DNA of 64,000 nucleotides from Malassezia japonica. Its lineage: Eukaryota > Basidiomycota > Malasseziomycetes > Malasseziales > Malasseziaceae. Made by a program: the position numbers and the translations under genes. The notes under the pieces were generated by a model. It was given only the letters and a program-made list of their open reading frames with translations. It was not told the DNA's origin and made no database searches. The stretch lies in assembly GCF_029542785.1 (NCBI RefSeq), contig NC_083370.1, positions 868,001-932,000 on the forward strand, in the 5' to 3' direction. Below are positions 18,642-27,340 of this stretch, piece after piece. Positions within the stretch are counted from its first letter, which is position 1, and each line of letters begins with the position of its first letter.

Positions 18642-19202
18642 ATGGTGTGTACTTGCCTCCCATCGCAGAAGCTAACCCTTCAGAGCTCTACCGAGATGTC
18701 CATGTGCAACTGTGCCCCGAAGTGTGAGTGCGCTCCCAAGTGCACCTGTGCCGAGAAGTGCTCTTGCGCCCCCAAGTGCGAGTGTGCCCCGAAGTGCACC
18801 TGCGCCGAGAAGTGCTCGTGCGGTACAACCTGCGCGTGCAACCCCTGCAAGTGCGCTGACAAGTGCAAGTGCGCCAAGTGCGAGTGCAACCCCTGCAAGT
18901 GCGCTGAGAAGTGCAAGTGTGAGAAGTGCGAGTGCAACCCCTGCAAGTGCGGTGAAAAGTGCTCGTGCGGTACCACTTGTGCGTGCAACCCCTGCAAATG
19001 CGCTGAGAAGTGCAAGTGCGTTAAGTGCGAGTGCAACCCTTGCAAGTGCGGCGACAAGTGCAAGTGCGAAAAGTGCGAGTGCAACCCCTGCAAGTGCGGT
19101 GACAAGTGCGCCTGTGGCGACAAGTGCGCGTGCGGCGACAAGTGCGCGTGCGGCGACAAGTGCGCGTGCGACGCCAAGCCCGCCGGCTCGTGCTGCCAGT
19201 AA
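18642..19202 (+). CDS. Large metallothionein, 58 cysteines
   Basis: Predicted 173 aa from join(18642..18644, 18684..19202); from Met-Ser-Met the cysteine-rich part is 166 aa with 58 Cys (about 35%). Nearly all cysteines occur in CxC or CxxC/CxxxC spacings with Lys between; there are no aromatic residues or histidines in this part. The modules are CAPKCxC and CAEKCSC at the start, then six CNPCKC-containing units, then a run of CGDKCA, ending CCQ. The composition is that of fungal copper metallothioneins, of which the long Cryptococcus CMT1/CMT2 are known examples; the metal bound is an inference. A 39-nt intron (GTGTGT donor, GCTAAC branch, TTCAG end) seems to follow directly after the ATG; it is in frame and free of stops, so an unspliced 186-aa product is possible. 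Confidence 0.85.
   Translation: MVCTCLPSQKLTLQSSTEMSMCNCAPKCECAPKCTCAEKCSCAPKCECAPKCTCAEKCSCGTTCACNPCKCADKCKCAKCECNPCKCAEKCKCEKCECNPCKCGEKCSCGTTCACNPCKCAEKCKCVKCECNPCKCGDKCKCEKCECNPCKCGDKCACGDKCACGDKCACGDKCACDAKPAGSCCQ
18837..19167 (+). repeat. Tandem coding repeat of about 48 bp units (CNPCKC modules)
   Basis: Six copies of a unit that begins TGCAACCCCTGCAA(A/G)TGC and encodes CNPCKC plus 8-12 residues such as AEKCKCEKCE, followed by four shorter 18-bp CGDKCA units. Nucleotide identity between units is high, including third positions, suggesting recent expansion or gene conversion. The repeats also create a long meaningless open frame on the opposite strand. Confidence 0.75.
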
Positions 19203-19312
19203 ACGCTTGCAATTAGTTTTCTTATCATATACCAAACCACTAGCCTATACCTCTCCTACAGCGCTTTGACGTGTCTCCATTCGATCAATCACCGAGCGGA
19301 GTGCCCCTAGCG

Positions 19313-20551
19313 TCAGATAGACAACATACGCTTATGCCATTCACCCCACACAATACCGTCGTACAGTGCCGTAGTTCCTGCCCAGGTGGTGGGAATCAAA
19401 AGCAGCGCCGTGATCAGCGACGGCGCTACACTCCGTCCGTGCACGAGCCATGCACTGGAGCACACATTGGCAGCGACCAGTGCCACGGCGATGCCAAGCA
19501 GCCCCACGAACCAACGCAGGCTCACGCGCTGCGACGCGTACGCATGCACGAGCGCATCGCGGAGCACCGGGAGGGCGCGGCCCAGCACGTCGGCGGCCGC
19601 GTCTTTGGTGGGCGCTGCTTCGGACCCTTTGGTAGCAAACATCGCCTCGACGCCAAAGTGGTCCGAGTACGAGACGCCATAGGCGAGGATCGGCTCGGTG
19701 AACACGACCTGGTGCTCCGTGCACTGCAGCTGATTCTTCTCTTGCGTCGGTCCACGAAAGAGGATATAGTCGAGGCGCTTGCCGTTGTGGCGCAGCGCGC
19801 GCTCGTCGAGTGTCTTGTGGGCCGTCCATGTATTCCGCGGGCTGTCGCAGGTGATCCCTGCATCTGGCGATTCGGGGTCGCGCTGCGTCACCGCTGCGAA
19901 CGAGTCCTGCAGGCCAGCCAGGCCGTAGAGAAGCGACATGCACAGCGACTCGGGCAGCGAGTTCAAGTCGCCAACACAGAATACGTGGCGCCCACGCTCG
20001 GCGCTGGCGCGACACAGCTCGGCGAGCTCAAAGGCCTCGCTCGTGCGAAAAGCCCTCTGCGTTTCCGGCCCCACCTGACCTCCGACGGCGGTAAACTGCG
20101 TGAGTATAGGGGCGTACATGTGTATTCCAAATATCCACGAGGCCCAGCTCCGGATGCGTGATTGTCGCACACCCACAGGCCTTCCCCGCTATCCAGTCGC
20201 CATGGTGCACAAAGATCGGTCGACCGGTCAACGTGTACATGTGCGTGATCGTGTCCACGATCGGGTGCTTGGACAGAATCGCGAGGCCGGATCCAAACGC
20301 GCCCCTGCGTGAGCCGCGCGACGTACGTCAGGAAAAAGGTGCCGTGTGCATAGTTGCTCGCACAGACTTTGCGCATGTACCGCCAGTCTTCGGACTCGAC
20401 CCAGATCTCTTGCAGTGCAATCACGTCATAGTCTGTCTCTGCCAGGCGATCCGCCAGCGCCTTTAAGCGCTGTGTGCGCATCTTGGAGATGAACCGGAGG
20501 CCCCTGCGTCAGGCGCGGCACGCACCAGCAATTCAGCGTCAGGACGCGCAT
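19313..20551 (-). CDS. ISC1: Isc1, inositol phosphosphingolipid phospholipase C (neutral sphingomyelinase family)
   Basis: Predicted 390 aa from complement(join(19313..20095, 20118..20304, 20327..20503, 20526..20551)). The protein begins MRVLTLNCWGLRFISKMRTQR and continues with YDVIALQEIWVE (Mg-binding Glu), FGSGLAILSKHPI, VFCVGDLNSLPESL, KRLDYILF and YSDHFGVEAMF, the ordered motifs of the endonuclease/exonuclease/phosphatase fold as used in neutral sphingomyelinases. Two hydrophobic segments at the C-terminus (WFVGLLGIAVALVAANV, SLITALLLIPTTWAGTTAL) are as in yeast Isc1, which releases ceramides from complex sphingolipids. All three introns are exactly 22 nt. An in-frame ATG at 20567-20569 would add six residues. 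The start lies only 45 bp from the divergent ALG9 start. Confidence 0.92.
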
Positions 20552-20596
20552 CGTCGTAGCCAACACCATCGGGCGATCGGGCACACTCTGTACGCC

Positions 20597-22547
20597 ATGT
20601 CCAGTGCTCCGCTGCTGCGTGATCACCCGAAGCTCAGCCCCCCGTGGCTCCCGAGCTGGGCTGCGGCCTTTGCGCTACTGCTGGTGATCCGTGGCGCTGC
20701 TGCCGTGTGGATGATCATTGCCGACTGCGACGAAGGTAGGTCCGTGGCCTAACACAGTGTACAACTACTGGGAGCCCGTGCACCTTCTTGCATCGCCCGA
20801 TGCGGTCCGCAGGACGCCGGTCGCTGCGTTTGAGACGTGGGAGTATGCGCCGCAGTACGCGATCCGGTCGTGGGCGTACATTGCGCTGCATGCCGTCGCG
20901 CCGTCGGTCGTGCTCCACTGGGCCAATGGCCCATTTGCTTTCTATACGCTGCGCCTCGTCCTCGCGGCCGTGTCGGCGGCGGCAGATGCGACGCTATACC
21001 GGAGCGTTGCGGTGGCCGTGAATGCGCGCGTCGCGCGCTACCTACTCACGTTCCTCGCCGCGTCGGCCGGCCTTGCGATGGCGTCGGTCGCGCTCCTTCC
21101 TTCGACGTTTGTCATGTACACGTCAAGCGTCGCGATGGCGTACGCCATGTCGCGCGCTTCGCTTGCGAATGTTCGCCGCACGTTTGGTGCGACCATCGCG
21201 TTTGCGCTCGGCGCGCTGGGCGGATGGCCCTATGCGCTGGTCATTGCCTTGCCGTTTGTGTGGGAAGAGCTGTTTCTCCTCGGCGCGGACGCGCGCGCGA
21301 CGACGCAGTGGGCCGCGCGCCGCTGGGCACGCTGGGGCCTCGCTGTGCTTGCGGCGAGTTTCCTAGCCGTGCCGATCGTCGCCGTCGACGCGCTGGCCTA
21401 CGGCCGCCCGACGTTTGTCGCTCTCAATACGGTCCTGTACAATGTGCTGGGCCGCACACGGGGTATTAGCCCCGAGCTGTACGGCGTCGAGCCGTGGTCG
21501 TACTACGTGGTGAACCTCTTGCTGAACGTGAGCGTCGTGGCGCCGCTTGCTTTTGCTGCTCTGCCTGCCGTCCTGCTGACCGCGGCGCGCGTTCCTGCGC
21601 GCTTCACGGGCGACTTTCCCGGCACGCGCACGCCGCGCAAAGGCGGCGCGGCGGCAGTGTCCGGCTCGAGTCCGTCGCTGCTTCTCGCGCTGCGTCTGCT
21701 GCCGGTCTATCTGTGGATCGGCATGCTTACGGCGCAGCCCCACAAGGAAGAGCGTTTCCTGTACCCCGTCTACCCCCTGCTGTGCTTTAATGCGGCGGTC
21801 GCGCTGTACATTCTGCGTGCGTGGCTCGAGGCGGCCTACCTGCGCCTGACGCGCTCGCCGTACCGCGCGTCGCGTACGATCCTCTTCCCCCTCTTTACGC
21901 TTGCGCCGCTGCTGCTAGCCTGTGTGCTTGGCGTGCTGCGCCTTGTGGCGCTGGTGCACCATTACCACGCGCCGATGGACGTGGTGCAGGCGCTGCCAGA
22001 CGAAGATGCAACGCTGTGCTACGGCAAAGAGTGGCACCGTTTCCCGTCGCACTTTTTCGTGCCGCGCAGCGTCGACGTGCAGTTTATCGAGAGCGAGTTC
22101 CGTGGCATTCTGCCCCACCACTTTGTAAACGCGCCCGGAGAGCACGACAAGCACCCCGCTCTAGAGGCCGCGTCGCTCGTGTGGCCGTGGGGCAATGCCA
22201 CGCGCCATGTGCCGACGACCGTCAACGAGCTGAACAAGGAAGAAACGGACCGGTACGTGGACGTGGCGCGCTGCGACTACCTCGTCGACGTCGACTTCCC
22301 GCTGCGTGCGCCGACGGCGCGCGAGCCGCGGTATGCGCACGACGACGCATGGACGCGCATCGCCTGCCGCCCGTTCCTCGACGCAGAAGGCAGCCGCAAC
22401 GCCGCCCAGGGCCTGTCGCTCGGGCGCCGCCTCCTCGCGACGCTCGCGCGGACCCTGTGGCTGCCCGACATGCTTGCGCACCGCATCCCGGGCTGGGATG
22501 CGACGCTGCGCTACGGGGACTATTGCCTGCTCCAGCGCGTAGCCTAG
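20597..22547 (+). CDS. ALG9: Alg9, dolichol-P-Man alpha-1,2-mannosyltransferase of N-glycan assembly
   Basis: Predicted 642 aa from join(20597..20735, 20758..22547). Joining the exons gives DCDEVYNYWEPVHLL, the first luminal-loop motif of GT-C mannosyltransferases; FETWEYAPQYAIRSWAYI, GISPELYGVEPWSYYVVNLLLN and QPHKEERFLYPVYPLLCFNAA follow, characteristic of Alg9. About ten hydrophobic segments indicate a polytopic ER protein that adds two alpha-1,2 mannoses to the lipid-linked oligosaccharide. The intron is 22 nt (GTAGGT donor, CCTAAC branch). The stop TAG at 22545-22547 lies within CTAG, whose complement is the stop of ORC1. Confidence 0.92.
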
Positions 22548-24193
22548 AGGCCAGGAATGCGTGCGTCTTGCAGCGCATGCTTCCCTTCTTCCTCGGGAAT
22601 CACGACCAAATACCGCGCGTGGGGACCCGCGCGTGCCGAGCCGGCGCCTGCACCGACGGCGACGACAATACCCAATGCACATAGTGTCGCGAGCGGACGG
22701 AGAAGCTCGTGCTCATTGTAGTCTTGAATGCCCGTGTCGTGGGTCGTGCCAAGGCGTGCCACAGAGTGTGTACGGCACAGCGAGGCGTGGTGGGAAAGGA
22801 CGTCACCCCAGACCACTTCGGCGACCTCGTTGCGTCGTGCGCACGCATACATGCTCGACAGCAGGAGCTTGGCGTGCAGCGAAAGCGCCGCGACGTGCGC
22901 CGCGCGGCCCGAGCGCGCCATCTTGTCGAGCACCTCGCGGATCTCGAGGATGGAGATCGGGTCCGCGTCGCACCCCGCGACCGCGGCACGGTGCTCGGCG
23001 AGCTCGACGGCGCGGCGGCACACGTCGAGCATGCGCCGCGCGTCGCCCGAGACGTTCGCGACGCGCTTCGAGGCAAACATGAGTGCATCGACGCGAAAGA
23101 CGTGCTCGCATCCTTGGGTCGCCGCCGAGGTTCCGACGCGCGTGCCTTGCTCGTCGATATCGAGGCGTGCACGCACGATATCCAGGAGCTGGCGATCGGT
23201 ATAAGGCATAAAGGGAATGCGCGTCATGCCAAGGCGGCTCGCGACCTTGGGCTGCAGCGTACGCTCGGGCAGGTCCATCGTATTCGCCACGGCAATCACC
23301 ACGAGGTTGCTCCCGGGAAGGTTGGGCCAGTGGAAGAGGTTGTAGATGACATCCTGCCGCGACGTGACAAACAGGTCGAGCTCGTCCATCAGCACGACAA
23401 TCGGCGCACGGTGCTCACCATTGCCTGCATTAAAGTGGGCCGTAAGCCGCGAGAGGGCGGCGCGGGGGTGCAGCCGCTTGCCGCCGTGCACCGCGCTCCA
23501 GAGTTCCGTATAGGCCTGCATGGCACTGGCGAGTTTCATGCCGTTGATCTCGACAAACTGAAAGGCGGGGATCTCGCCACGCGCTTTGCGGTGCTCCAGC
23601 GTACGGATCGCCTCCCGAACAGTAGCCGTCTTGCCGGTGCCGGGCACACCGTAGATGTACGCACACTCGCCGGCGCCGGCTCGCAGCGCATCGGTCGTGC
23701 ACTCGAGCACGTCGAGGAACTGCTGCTGGCGGCATGGCAACGCTTCCGGCGTCGCACCGACATGCAAAAGACGGCGCGCACGCTCATGCGCACTGAGCTG
23801 CGCGAGTTTCTCGTCCGGCAGCGCGTGCAGAGAGTGGGGGCGTGCCGGAAGCGACAGGGGCGGAAGCGAGCGGGCCATCTCGGCAGCCGATGCCGACGCA
23901 CGCGCACGCCGCCGCACACGCACAGGGGTATCCGAGTCCGATTCGGACTCGCTAGAGGGCGCTTGTGGCGCGGGCCGCGCACGCACGCGCTCTTTCGGCG
24001 TGCTCGGACCCGCCTCGGCAGGGGCAGTATCGCCCTTCTTTTTCGGCGCAGCGCGCGCTTTTTTCGGCGCAGCGCGCCCTCGAGGAGGCGTCGGCGACGC
24101 TTCCGCACGTCTCTTTTGCCCCGCATCCACCGCAGGCTCGGTCTTTTCCTCGAGGCGCGTCGCGAGGCGCGACGAGGCACGCCGGGTTTGCAT
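22544..24193 (-). CDS. ORC1: Orc1, largest subunit of the origin recognition complex (AAA+ ATPase)
   Basis: 549 aa from ATG 24191-24193. The N-terminal 190 residues are basic and Ser/Pro-rich; no BAH domain is visible. The AAA+ domain has QQQFLDVLECTTDAL, Walker A GVPGTGKTATVRE, Walker B VVLMDELDLF, sensor I VIAVANTMDLPER and the Orc1-typical LGMTRIPFMPYT; a winged-helix region closes the protein (SLHAKLLLSSMYACARR ... GDV). Orc1 binds ATP and marks replication origins. The start lies 17 bp after the stop of CTP1 on the same strand, and the frame is open upstream through the last CTP1 intron, so a fused product is possible (see findings). Confidence 0.92.
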   Translation of the reverse strand: MQTRRASSRLATRLEEKTEPAVDAGQKRRAEASPTPPRGRAAPKKARAAPKKKGDTAPAEAGPSTPKERVRARPAPQAPSSESESDSDTPVRVRRRARASASAAEMARSLPPLSLPARPHSLHALPDEKLAQLSAHERARRLLHVGATPEALPCRQQQFLDVLECTTDALRAGAGECAYIYGVPGTGKTATVREAIRTLEHRKARGEIPAFQFVEINGMKLASAMQAYTELWSAVHGGKRLHPRAALSRLTAHFNAGNGEHRAPIVVLMDELDLFVTSRQDVIYNLFHWPNLPGSNLVVIAVANTMDLPERTLQPKVASRLGMTRIPFMPYTDRQLLDIVRARLDIDEQGTRVGTSAATQGCEHVFRVDALMFASKRVANVSGDARRMLDVCRRAVELAEHRAAVAGCDADPISILEIREVLDKMARSGRAAHVAALSLHAKLLLSSMYACARRNEVAEVVWGDVLSHHASLCRTHSVARLGTTHDTGIQDYNEHELLRPLATLCALGIVVAVGAGAGSARAGPHARYLVVIPEEEGKHALQDARIPGL

Positions 24194-24210
24194 CCTATGG
24201 CAACCTCCAC

Positions 24211-25007
24211 TTAGTCCGCCCGTGCGCGGCGATTGATTTCGGCGGCTTCCTGGGAGCTGGGAAAATGGAGTTGCCTGGGTGAGTCGAGGTGCATACCAGT
24301 AGTCTGGCGGTGTCGGATCCGGCGCATCCGTATGCCGGTGTCGTGAAGAGACCTGGCGGCGTGCGTGTGCACTTTTCTGTGCGTCGTCGCTGGGGCTCTG
24401 CGTCCCCTCGGGCTTCGCTGGGCGGCCTACGGCTGCGTAATACTGTGTTAGGCCATAGACGTACATCACGGCAGCACGCACAGTCCGCGGCGTGCATCTG
24501 GCGCCGACTACGTGCCGGTGCGCTCGCCGGCGCCCGTGGCGCGCGAGGCGCAGCGTCCGCGTACCGCCCGTTACCTTTAAAGAGCGCCGGGTTCTCTTGC
24601 AGGAGCTGGCGTACGTGCGTCCTGTGCTGTAGCACGCGCTCGCGGCTGCGGCGGGGTGTGGGTATCGGGGGTTGCACTGGACTCGTGATTTCTGTGCGCC
24701 GTTTCCGTGGCGTCGACGGAGTGCTGCCCTGCGCTTCCGGCACCTCGTCGGGCTCGGGCTGTGCGCGCTTTATTGCGCGGCGCTCACGTACACGCGAGCG
24801 CCACCATGCCTTGAATGCGAGCCATGCCTCGCGTTCTTCCTCGTACTTGGCGCGCAGCGCCTCGTGCTCGCGCCGCAGCTGGATGTACGCACCCGGCAGG
24901 TCATCTGGAAAGCCATTGTACGTGTCTTCCTCCTCGACGAGCGCCGCAAGCTCCTGCTCGGCGCGCCGCGCGTGGGCCCACGCCGCTTGGAGCCTCGCAC
25001 GCGGCAT
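24211..25007 (-). CDS. CTP1: Ctp1/Sae2/CtIP-type activator of the MRN nuclease in DNA end resection
   Basis: Predicted 250 aa from complement(join(24211..24274, 24297..24442, 24465..25007)). The N-terminus is a coiled coil (about residues 10-75), expected for CtIP tetramerisation. The conserved C-terminal domain is clear only after splicing: MHAADCACCRD|YYAAVG (CxxC), VSSRHRHTDAPDPTPPDYW|QLHFPSSQ (RHRH). This domain stimulates Mre11 and initiates double-strand break resection. Both introns are 22 nt. Several TP/SP sites (STPSTPRK, TPRRS) precede the domain and may be CDK targets. The frame opens at a GTG at 25019; I use ATG 25005-25007. Divergent from the PLD gene, 78 bp between starts. Confidence 0.85.
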
Positions 25008-25085
25008 GGCGGCCTCCACCTAATTATGACGTAAGAATGTCCGGAATCGTTTGTGGGGAGCGATTCGGGTTCGTTCGCGCTCGCG

Positions 25086-27278
25086 ATGGCTTCGGAGCCT
25101 GCTGCTTCGCAGCACGACCAGACGGTGACAGCATGCCTCGCAAAGAATAGCAATGATTCTGCTGAGCATGTAATCAAACAATTGCTGCGTGGCCCCCTGC
25201 ACCACTACCTCGGCGGCACGAGCACAGCTGAGCGTGCCAAGCACTGGCACTGGGAGCAGGGCGCAACCTCTCCCCGGAACGCGCCCCCCAGTGCGGAAGA
25301 GTTGGAGGCGGTGCGTACATACTATGGGTACAAGCCCGAGTCCGAGGGTGGCCCTAGCGAGCTCTATCTCCAGCTGCTGGCCGACTGCATGCTGGCGCTG
25401 CACTACAACCCCATGAGCGGTGTCGTCTCGCCGCAGATCCTTGCGTCGACCGGTGTCGTGCCTCTGTCGATCTTTTCGACAGGCCCCGACATTGTCCAGC
25501 ATTATTACCACTGTATTGTGGACGCCAAAGAAGAGGTCGTGCTCCTGACCAACTACTGGCAGCAAGGCAAGAACGTCGACAAGATCTCGGACGCGATCCG
25601 CGAGCTCAACAGCCGCACCAAAGCGCGCGGCGGCAAAATTGTGATGAAGATCATGTGGGACCGTGGCCCTCAGACGCTGGCGGACCTCTTCCGGATGCGC
25701 AAGCCCGTGCCGCCGGCCAAGTGGAAGGCCAACGGTCTGCCTGCGCCGGACGAGCTGACCCACATCGACCTCGAGATTCTCAACTACCACCGCCCGATCA
25801 TGGGCACCTTCCACGCAAAGCTCCTCCTGGTAGACCGATCGGTCGCGCTGCTCAACAGCATTAATATCCAGGACCGCCCGAACCTCGAGGCGTGCATCCG
25901 CCTCGAGGGCGATATCGTGAACGCCGTGTACGACCACGCGCTCATCTCGTGGGGCAACGAGCTGAACCCTCCGCTGCCGTGCCTCGGGCGTCCCGCGTCG
26001 CCGCATGTCGACGCGAGCGCCTTTTTGCAAGGCGGCAACTCCATGCCGCAGCTCTCGCAAGAGCAGCTCAAAATTATGTCGCGCACCGCCATCTCCCAGC
26101 TCAAAATGGACGACCAGGAGACCGAACGGCAGCAGGCAATCCCGATGCGGGTGCACATCGCGGACCTCGTCGAGCACATGATCCAGGCGCGTGCGAATGC
26201 CACGGATCAGCGCGCGGCACAAAATGCCGCGCCTTCGTCCAAGGTCGACCAAGAAACGGCGGTGCGCCGTGCGGCGGCCATCTGGAAGAACAAGGCGCGC
26301 GCCGCACAGGACCGGCCGCGCGAGACGAGCCCGGGGCCGCTGGCGGGCAGTGCGCTGCGCATGCTCGGCAAAGACAGCAGCAGCAGCTGGAACGTGCAGC
26401 GCAATCAGCTGGCAACTACGCGCGGGGCCAACATTAATCCGTCGATCGCGGCGCAGCGCCTTGCGCGCATCACCAGCTCGCTCGACTTTGCGAACAACTC
26501 GCGGGTGCGCGGCGAGCTGCGCCCTGAAGTCATTGAGCAGAGCCGTGGCGGATGGGACGCGCAGCACATGATGGGCCTGCTCGACTTTGAGCCGCTCATC
26601 TTCCACACACCGCACGAGCCCGTGCCGATGGCGCTGGTGAACCGCCGCCCGTGGGGCCGTCCCGGGCACGATGACATCCAAAATCCCCAGGCGGCCGCGT
26701 GGCTCGCCGGCTTCCGCTACGCCAAGAAACACGTTTTCATTCAGAGTCCCACGCTGAATGCGACGCCTGTGCGTGCAGCGGTCCTTGCGTGCGTGCGCCG
26801 CGGCGTGCGCGTGGAGCTGTGGCTGGATCTCGGCTTCAACGACAAGAGCGAAAGCATGCCCTTCCAGGGCGGCACGAACGAACAAGTGGTCGCAAAAATG
26901 TACAAGGCACTGCACCAGGAAGGCAAAGGCTACGAGCGTTTCCTGGAAGTCTACTGGTACACCGGAAAAGACATGGACCGCCCTTTGAATGCTGTGCGCA
27001 AGCAGCGCAACTGCCACGTAAAGTTTGCCGCGATCGACGGACGCGTCGGCATCCTCGGCAGCGGCAACCAGGACACCCAGAGCTGGTATCACTCGCAAGA
27101 GATCAATGTCATGGTCGACAGCAAGCAAATCGTCTCGGAGTGGGTCACTGCGCTGCGCAGCAACCAGTCGACGCACATTTACGGCAAGGTCGACCAGGCC
27201 ACCGGCCTGTGGCGCGGCAAGCAGGGCAACCAGCTCCCGGATACCGGCAAAGACCCAGAACAGGACGAGGCGTCGTAG
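25086..27278 (+). CDS. Phospholipase D-like protein with two HKD motifs
   Basis: 730 aa, single exon. Two HxKxxxxD motifs are present: HAKLLLVD (H243, K245, D250) followed by RSVALLNSINIQDRPN, and HVKFAAID (H644, K646, D651) followed by GRVGILGSGNQDTQSW. Both halves therefore look catalytically competent. The spacing of about 400 residues and a disordered central insert (about 330-480) distinguish it from Spo14-type PLD, and no PX or PH domain is seen; it belongs to the PLDc_2/cardiolipin-synthase-like group found in fungi. Substrate cannot be told from sequence; transphosphatidylation or phosphodiester hydrolysis is likely. Start ATG 25086; the open frame to 25053 has only a GTG. Confidence 0.85.
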   Translation: MASEPAASQHDQTVTACLAKNSNDSAEHVIKQLLRGPLHHYLGGTSTAERAKHWHWEQGATSPRNAPPSAEELEAVRTYYGYKPESEGGPSELYLQLLADCMLALHYNPMSGVVSPQILASTGVVPLSIFSTGPDIVQHYYHCIVDAKEEVVLLTNYWQQGKNVDKISDAIRELNSRTKARGGKIVMKIMWDRGPQTLADLFRMRKPVPPAKWKANGLPAPDELTHIDLEILNYHRPIMGTFHAKLLLVDRSVALLNSINIQDRPNLEACIRLEGDIVNAVYDHALISWGNELNPPLPCLGRPASPHVDASAFLQGGNSMPQLSQEQLKIMSRTAISQLKMDDQETERQQAIPMRVHIADLVEHMIQARANATDQRAAQNAAPSSKVDQETAVRRAAAIWKNKARAAQDRPRETSPGPLAGSALRMLGKDSSSSWNVQRNQLATTRGANINPSIAAQRLARITSSLDFANNSRVRGELRPEVIEQSRGGWDAQHMMGLLDFEPLIFHTPHEPVPMALVNRRPWGRPGHDDIQNPQAAAWLAGFRYAKKHVFIQSPTLNATPVRAAVLACVRRGVRVELWLDLGFNDKSESMPFQGGTNEQVVAKMYKALHQEGKGYERFLEVYWYTGKDMDRPLNAVRKQRNCHVKFAAIDGRVGILGSGNQDTQSWYHSQEINVMVDSKQIVSEWVTALRSNQSTHIYGKVDQATGLWRGKQGNQLPDTGKDPEQDEAS

Positions 27279-27340
27279 TAAATGTCCCCAGTTGAATGTA
27301 CAGAACTATTTTCGTACCGCTGTTGGAGCGGCTTTTGGAA

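Noticed and set aside
18672..19235. Two long minus-strand frames (186-187 codons) across the metallothionein
   Set aside because: They are by-products of the tandem coding repeat; one reads as ALVAARALV-type periodic sequence that could mimic a membrane protein but has no start context or homology.
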